A stretch of DNA of 64,000 nt from Amycolatopsis balhimycina FH 1894 (GTDB lineage Bacteria > Actinomycetota > Actinomycetes > Mycobacteriales > Pseudonocardiaceae), in NCBI RefSeq assembly GCF_000384295.1, contig NZ_KB913037.1, positions 2,838,649-2,902,648 on the forward strand, given 5' to 3'. A model generated the notes under the pieces. It saw only the letters and a program-made list of their open reading frames with translations, was not told where the DNA came from and made no database searches. The translations under genes and the position numbers were made by a program. Shown one piece after another: positions 59,511 to 64,000 of the stretch (its first letter is position 1; each line of letters starts with the position of its first letter).

Positions 59511-60665
59511 ATGACCGTTGACCTGCAGCTCCGCCCCCGGCTGGTGTCCCGTGCCCTGGCGGTGCGTTTCGTTTCGATCGTCGGCTCGTCGATCGGCTTC
59601 TACCTGCCGCTTTCGGTGGTGCCGCTGTTCGCGAAGCAGGCGGGTTCGGACGCCGGTGCCGGGCTGGCGACGGTCGCGCTGCTGCTGGCCACCGTGGCCG
59701 CCGAACTGGTGACGCCGAGGCTCGTCGCCCGGGTCGGCTACCGGTGGGCGCTGGCCGTCGGGCTGACCCTGCTCGGCGCGCCGGCACTGGTCCTCCCCTT
59801 CAGCGCCGACCTCCGCGTGATCATCGCGGTCAACGTGGTGCGCGGCATCGGGTTCGCCATCGCCATCGTGGCCGGTGGCGCCGTCACCGCCCTGCTGATC
59901 CCGGCCGAGCGGCGAGGTGAGGGCCTCGCGCTCGTCGGGATCGTCGGCGGGATTCCCGGTCTGCTCGCGTTGCCGGCCGGGGTGTGGGCGGCGGCGCACT
60001 GGGGTTACACCCCCGTGTTCGTGGTGACGGCGGGGGCCACCTTGCTGGCCTTGGTGTCCGTGCCCGGCCTGCCGCGGCACGCCGCGACCCCGCGGGACGA
60101 CGAGGGGCACGGAGTGCTCGCCGGCCTGCGCAACCCGGTGCTGACCCGGCCCGCGACGCTCTTCGCGGTGTCGGCCGCCGCGGTCGGCGTCCTCGTCACG
60201 TTCCTGCCGCTCGCCGCCACGGACCAGCCGGCCTGGGTCGCCGCGAGCGCGTTGCTCGCCCAGCCCGCGGCGGCCACCGTGACCCGCTGGATCGCCGGAC
60301 GGCTCGGCGACCGCCACGGCCCGGCCCGGCTGCTGGTCCCCGGCCTGGTGCTGGCCGCCGCGGGGATGGCGGCCATCGCGTGGACCGGCACGCCGGCCGC
60401 GGTGATCGGCGGGGCGCTCGTGTTCGGCGCCGGGTTCGGCGTCCTGCAGAACGCGACGCTGACGCTGATGTACGCCCGGGTGCCCGCGGGCGGCGAGAGC
60501 GCGGTGAGCGCGATCTGGAACGCGGCCTACGACCTCGGCATGGCGGCCGGCGCGCTCGGCGCCGGGCTGCTCATCGGCTCGGCCGGATACCCGGCGACCT
60601 TCGCGCTCACCGCCGTGATGATCCTCCCGGCGCTGCTGGTGGCCCGGCGCGACCGGCGTCCGTGA
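59511..60665 (+). CDS. MFS transporter divergent from MocR regulator
   Basis: A transporter of about 384 residues with 12 predicted helices, beginning MTVDLQLRPRLVSRALAVRF. The motif A region between helices 2 and 3 is weak (LVARVGYRWAL), and the C-terminal half has the repeat version (IAGRLGDRHGPARLLVPG). It probably exports or imports a small molecule sensed by the divergent MocR protein. The fpg gene follows 23 bases later in the same direction and may be cotranscribed. Confidence 0.87.
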   Translation: MTVDLQLRPRLVSRALAVRFVSIVGSSIGFYLPLSVVPLFAKQAGSDAGAGLATVALLLATVAAELVTPRLVARVGYRWALAVGLTLLGAPALVLPFSADLRVIIAVNVVRGIGFAIAIVAGGAVTALLIPAERRGEGLALVGIVGGIPGLLALPAGVWAAAHWGYTPVFVVTAGATLLALVSVPGLPRHAATPRDDEGHGVLAGLRNPVLTRPATLFAVSAAAVGVLVTFLPLAATDQPAWVAASALLAQPAAATVTRWIAGRLGDRHGPARLLVPGLVLAAAGMAAIAWTGTPAAVIGGALVFGAGFGVLQNATLTLMYARVPAGGESAVSAIWNAAYDLGMAAGALGAGLLIGSAGYPATFALTAVMILPALLVARRDRRP

Positions 60666-60688
60666 CGGGGTTCCGGCAAGCTGGTGGG

Positions 60689-61489
60689 GTGCCCGAACTC
60701 CCCGAGGTCGAACTCGCCCGCCAGGTCCTCGCCGGCGCGCTCGGCCGGAAGATCCGGGACGTCGACGACCACGACGACTGGGTCTGCCGTCCGCACGCGC
60801 CCGGGGACATCGCCGCCGCGTTGCGGGGCGGGCGGCTGACCGAAGCACACCGGCGGGGCAAGACGCTGTGGTGCGAAACGGAAGGCGGCGACGGGCGGCC
60901 CGGCCCCAACCTCGGGGTACACCTCGGGATGGCGGGGCAGCTGCGGTTCGCGGGCGAGAGCGGGCCACCCGGGCCGGGCCGGTTCCGCGATCGCGAGGAG
61001 AAACCCGAGTGGTTCCGGTTCGGGATCACCTTCGCCGACGGCGAACAGCTGCGCCTGTTCGACACGCGGCGCCTGGCCCGGGTGCGGCTCGACCCCGATC
61101 TCGACGCGCTCGGCCCCGACGCCGGGGAGGTTTCACGCGGCGAGTTCCGCGACCGCGTCGGCCGCGGGCGAGCGCCGGTGAAGGCGCGGCTGCTGGACCA
61201 GTCCGTGGTGGCCGGGATCGGCAACCTGCTGGCCGACGAAACCCTCTGGCAGGCCGCGCTGAACCCGGCCCGTCCGGTGCACGAACTGGACGGCGACGAC
61301 CTCACGAACCTGCACAAGGCGCTGCGGAAGTCGTTGCGCGCGGCGATCAAGCACGGCGGCGTGCACACCGGCGAGATCATCGGCCACCGCCGGGCGGGTG
61401 GCCACTGCCCGCGCTGCGGCGCCGTGATGACCCACGGCACCGTCGGCGGCCGGTCGACCTGGTGGTGTTCTAAGGAACAGTCCGGCTAG
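60689..61489 (+). CDS. Formamidopyrimidine-DNA glycosylase-family protein (Fpg/Nei)
   Basis: A 266-residue DNA repair glycosylase. The essential N-terminal PELPEVE (proline nucleophile P2, glutamate E3) follows the GTG start at 60,689. The helix-two-turn-helix has VVAGIGNLLADETLW, and the C-terminal zinc-finger region reads HCPRCGAV...WWCSKEQSG: two cysteines, then a third, but the expected fourth cysteine is glutamate, so the zinc site is incomplete. This resembles the Nei/Fpg2 sub-branches of actinobacteria. It excises oxidised bases such as 8-oxoguanine or oxidised pyrimidines. Its stop overlaps the convergent DinB stop. Confidence 0.9.
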   Translation: MPELPEVELARQVLAGALGRKIRDVDDHDDWVCRPHAPGDIAAALRGGRLTEAHRRGKTLWCETEGGDGRPGPNLGVHLGMAGQLRFAGESGPPGPGRFRDREEKPEWFRFGITFADGEQLRLFDTRRLARVRLDPDLDALGPDAGEVSRGEFRDRVGRGRAPVKARLLDQSVVAGIGNLLADETLWQAALNPARPVHELDGDDLTNLHKALRKSLRAAIKHGGVHTGEIIGHRRAGGHCPRCGAVMTHGTVGGRSTWWCSKEQSG

Positions 61490-61968
61490 CGCGGTCCCAG
61501 GCCGGTGCGGCCGTCGATCAGCTCCCGCACCACGTCCAGGTGGCCGGCGTGCCGGGCCGTCTCCTCGAGCACGTGCAGCACCACCCCGTGCAGATCGGCG
61601 ATCTCGTCCGCGAGCGGACCGGGGTGGCGGCCCCGCGGTGGCGCGGACAGCGGTGTCGCCGCGAAGATCTCGTCGGACCGGCGGCACTGTTCGCGGTAGA
61701 ACGCGAAGACGGCCTCCGGACGCCGCGGCGTGGCCGGCGGCCCGGGCTCGTCCGGCCAGGGCAGGGGATCCGCGGTGCCGGTGACGACCTCCTGGAACCA
61801 GTGCCGTTCGGCGTGCCCGAGGTGCTCCACCATGCCCAGCGGGGTCCAGCCGGACGGCAGGACCGGAGTCGTCAGCACCTCCGCCCCCAGCCCGTCGAGG
61901 ATCGCCAGGACGCTTTCGCGCTGCGCTCGCAGGAACATCCGCAACGTGCGTTTCTCCGCGTCGGCCAC
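61486..61968 (-). CDS. DinB/DUF664-family protein
   Basis: A 160-residue four-helix-bundle protein from the GTG at 61,968 (AAGG nine bases upstream). The family histidines appear in MVEHLGHAERHW and in HVLEETARHAGHLDVVRE, the usual metal ligands. DUF664/DinB relatives include bacillithiol- or mycothiol-dependent transferases, so a thiol-linked detoxification role is possible. Its stop codon overlaps that of fpg, with which it is convergent. Confidence 0.88.
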   Translation of the reverse strand: MADAEKRTLRMFLRAQRESVLAILDGLGAEVLTTPVLPSGWTPLGMVEHLGHAERHWFQEVVTGTADPLPWPDEPGPPATPRRPEAVFAFYREQCRRSDEIFAATPLSAPPRGRHPGPLADEIADLHGVVLHVLEETARHAGHLDVVRELIDGRTGLGPR

Positions 61969-62042
61969 GATCGCGGACCTTAGCGGCGGGACCGCATCCT
62001 GGCGGGCGGTTTTTGTCGGTGGCACCCGGTAGCGTCGTGGAC

Positions 62043-62837
62043 ATGGCAACACTGGTCACCTTCCACGCCCACCCGGACGACGAATGTCTCCGCACCGCGG
62101 GCGTCATGCGCAAAGCCGTCGAGGACGGGCACCGGGTCGTGCTCGTCGTCGCCACCAAGGGCGAGGCCGGCGAAGTGCCTGAAGGCTTTCTCGCCGAGGG
62201 CGAAAAACTCGAGGACAGGCGCGTCCAGGAGTCGTACGCGGCCGCGGAGATCCTCGGCGTCGAACGCGTCGAGTTCCTCGGCTACCGCGACTCCGGGATG
62301 ATGGGCGAGCCGACGAACGACGATCCGGCCTGCTTCTGGCGCGCCGACGTCGAAAAGGCCGCCGAGCAGCTGGCGGCGATCCTGCGCGAGGAGTCGGCCG
62401 GCGTCCTGACGGTCTACGACGACAACGGCGACTACGGCCACCCGGACCACATCCAGGTGCACCGCGTCGGCGTCCGGGCCGCCGAGCTGGCCGGCACCGC
62501 CCGCGTCTTCCAGGCCACGTTCAACCGCGAGTTCATGCAACGCGGCTTCGAAGCGGCCGTCGAGCAGGGCCTGATGCCGCCCGAGGCAGCGCCGAAACCA
62601 CCGGAGAACGTCGAGTTCGGCAAACCGGAAGCGGAGATCACGGCGGCGGTGGACGTGTCGAAGTACGCGCCGGTCAAGCGCGCGGCGATGCGGGCCCACC
62701 CGAGCCAGATCAGCGAGGACATGTTCATGCTGGCCATGCCGGACGACGCGTTCACGTTCGCCTTCGGCACCGAGTGGTTCATCCGCACGGGCCAGGGCCC
62801 GGGCATCACGGAGACGGACCTGATGGCCGGTCTCTGA
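62043..62837 (+). CDS. PIG-L/LmbE-family deacetylase (Mca/MshB-like)
   Basis: A 264-residue metalloenzyme. The zinc site motif AHPDDE (9-14) and the second histidine motif HPDHIQVH (about 137-144) are intact, with the Asp catalytic residue in the first. This family includes MshB (mycothiol synthesis) and Mca (mycothiol S-conjugate amidase); length and the KGEAGEV block fit both, and Mca-like detoxification or another N-acetylglucosaminyl substrate is equally possible. It is followed by a 435-base repeat-filled gap before mtnA. Confidence 0.9.
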   Translation: MATLVTFHAHPDDECLRTAGVMRKAVEDGHRVVLVVATKGEAGEVPEGFLAEGEKLEDRRVQESYAAAEILGVERVEFLGYRDSGMMGEPTNDDPACFWRADVEKAAEQLAAILREESAGVLTVYDDNGDYGHPDHIQVHRVGVRAAELAGTARVFQATFNREFMQRGFEAAVEQGLMPPEAAPKPPENVEFGKPEAEITAAVDVSKYAPVKRAAMRAHPSQISEDMFMLAMPDDAFTFAFGTEWFIRTGQGPGITETDLMAGL

Positions 62838-62924
62838 TCCCGGCTTGGCCGGCCCGGGCCAACCGAACCGGGTCAGGCCGGGCACGAGTTGCCCGTCCTG
62901 ACCCCGTGTCGCCCCTCCCATCAC

Positions 62925-63255
62925 GCGTGATCGCTCCCCAATCACACGAGATCCGCCTTCGATCACACGAGTCACGGCCCCGATCACGCGAGTTACCAAT
63001 CCGGCCAAAAGTAGGCCGACCCCCGCGCGGCACGTAACCGTTGCTACAAAGCCATTCGGCCGTGACTGTGGTCGGATTGGTAACGATCGACACAGTACGC
63101 TCCTGACCACGCGGGTCCAGCCCCGATCACGCGAGCCGTCCCTCCAGATAGCGCGAGTTCGCCGGTCCGATACGCCGCACTCGGGTGACCAGAGCCGTGA
63201 CTCGCGTGATCAGAAACGGAACTCGCGTGTTCGAGCGCGTAACTCGCGGCAGGCG
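62925..63255. repeat. Degenerate ~21-base repeat field in both orientations
   Basis: GATCACGCGAG-like units occur about every 21 bases (62,933-62,992 and 63,107-63,150) in the forward sense; after about 63,165 the same core appears inverted as ACTCGCGTGATC. The palindromic element copy 2 sits inside the first run. The stretch 62,838-63,272 contains no gene; the array fills most of it. Confidence 0.6.
62992..63084. repeat. Palindromic intergenic element, copy 2
   Basis: A 93-base element whose ends are GTTACCAATCCG and its exact complement. Relative to copy 1 (42,888-42,979), about 10 interior and end differences occur, of which the two pairs in the stem are compensatory (T-A to C-G and G-C to A-T). 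The interior segment CCGGCCAAAAG and GGCACGTAACCG are unchanged. It lies within a field of 21-base repeats upstream of mtnA. Confidence 0.75.
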
Positions 63256-63272
63256 CTACCCGAGGAGGGCAC

Positions 63273-64000
63273 GTGCGCAGGACCATCGACTGGGCGGACG
63301 GCGCGATCGTCATCATCGACCAGACCGCGCTGCCCGCGGAGTACCGGCTGCTCGAGCTGCGGACCGTCGGCGAACTGGTCGACGCGATCAAGCGGCTGGC
63401 CGTGCGTGGCGCACCCGCGCTCGGAGCGGCGGGTGCGCTGGGCGTCGCGCTGGCGGCCCGTCTCGGCGGGGACGTCCGGGCCGACGCCGAGCTCGTCGCC
63501 CAGGCCCGGCCGACCGCGGTCAACCTGGCCTGGGGCGTCGAACGCGCGCTCGCGAAGCTCCCCGAGGGTGCCGACGCGGTCCTCGCGGAGGCGCAAGCCC
63601 TGCTCACCGAGGACGAACGACTGAACAAGACGGCGTCGGCGCACGCGGCCGAGATCGTGCTGGCTGAATGCCCGCGCCGGCCGCTGCGGCTGCTCAGCCA
63701 CTGCAACGCCGGGCATCTGGCGACCGTCGGCTGGGGCAGCGCGCTCGGCGTCGTCTGGCACCTGCACGAACGCGGTCTCGTCGAGGAGGTCCTCGTTGAC
63801 GAGACGCGCCCGCTGCTCCAGGGCGCCCGGCTGACGGCGTGGGAACTGGCGCAGGCGAAAGTCCCCTACCGCGTCCAGCCCGACGGCGCGGCCGCCGCGG
63901 CGATGGCGCGCGGGCTGGTCGACTGCGTGCTCGTCGGCGCCGACCGGATCGCGGCCAACGGCGATGTCGCCAACAAGATCGGCACCTACGGCCTGGCGAT
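63273..64000 (+). CDS. mtnA: S-methyl-5-thioribose-1-phosphate isomerase, partial
   Basis: The gene starts with GTG at 63,273, ten bases after GAGGAGGG, and runs off the window after about 242 codons of an expected 330-350. The family core is clear: RGAPALGAAGALGVAL near 45-60, catalytic cysteine C144 in SHCNAGHLATVGWG, and catalytic aspartate D224 in VGADRIAANGDVANKIGT. It converts methylthioribose-1-phosphate to methylthioribulose-1-phosphate in the methionine salvage pathway. The distal part is missing only because the window ends. Confidence 0.94.
   Translation, partial: MRRTIDWADGAIVIIDQTALPAEYRLLELRTVGELVDAIKRLAVRGAPALGAAGALGVALAARLGGDVRADAELVAQARPTAVNLAWGVERALAKLPEGADAVLAEAQALLTEDERLNKTASAHAAEIVLAECPRRPLRLLSHCNAGHLATVGWGSALGVVWHLHERGLVEEVLVDETRPLLQGARLTAWELAQAKVPYRVQPDGAAAAAMARGLVDCVLVGADRIAANGDVANKIGTYGLA

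Noticed and set aside
58640..59512. Second minus-strand frame overlapping the MocR gene start
   Set aside because: It is the same-strand shadow frame of MocR, arginine/glycine-rich without domain features.
62925..63255. Regular repeats considered as CRISPR
   Set aside because: Units are degenerate, spacing is about 21 bases, orientation changes within the field and no cas gene is present.

Overview
The window is high-GC actinobacterial DNA. GTG starts are frequent, AGGAGG-type ribosome sites are common, several promoters look leaderless, and the gene content includes a SARP-type regulator, a GH46 chitosanase, a streptogrisin-like protease, an ECF42 sigma factor and a MocR regulator. I infer a Pseudonocardiales genome, most likely Amycolatopsis or a close relative, from protein style and intergenic repeats. 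No database was searched. No rRNA, tRNA or CRISPR was found.

Region 1 (1-20,842) is a transport and regulation block. It opens with an OmpR/sensor-kinase pair. On the minus strand lie two copies of one three-gene module: a large HME-type RND permease, a tiny 'adaptor' lipoprotein, and a second large RND permease (18,648-11,870 and 10,457-3,679). The upstream copy is followed by a 315-residue lipoprotein. The downstream copy is followed by a protein that joins a SARP-type DNA-binding/BTAD half to an ABC-type nucleotide-binding half with degraded catalytic motifs. A truncated transposase with a long hairpin lies between the copies. A LuxR-type response regulator and its membrane kinase close the block. 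The spaces upstream of both RND modules carry short direct repeats.

Region 2 (21-36.4 kb) holds secreted and metabolic genes: an Asp-box (sialidase-fold) protein, HrpA, a lactate monooxygenase-like enzyme, a frameshifted enoyl-reductase-like gene, a Baeyer-Villiger monooxygenase with a divergent TetR, a GH46 chitosanase, a PHP protein, a phosphoesterase, and a GntR regulator divergent from an IlvD/Edd sugar-acid dehydratase.

Region 3 (36.5-46.5 kb) holds a VanW-type envelope protein, an MFS exporter, a 115-residue protein with nine PTDWT repeats (divergent from a GGDEF cyclase), TrpB2, a dienelactone hydrolase, and a MerR-erythromycin esterase resistance pair with a textbook 19-bp-spacer promoter.

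Region 4 (46.5-64 kb) holds a VWA-gene remnant, HAF-repeat and S1-protease secreted proteins, an ECF42/DGPF pair, an MDR reductase with a TetR, and an operon of leader peptide, GNAT and a second IF-1 whose layout looks like translational attenuation. Then come glyoxalase, MocR/MFS, Fpg, DinB, PIG-L and the start of mtnA. A 92-93-nt palindromic element occurs twice (42,888 and 62,992) with two compensatory base-pair changes in its stem.

The strongest candidates for something undescribed are the PTDWT repeat protein, the leader-peptide/GNAT/IF-1 operon, the SARP-ABC fusion with its duplicated RND modules, and the covarying palindromic element.
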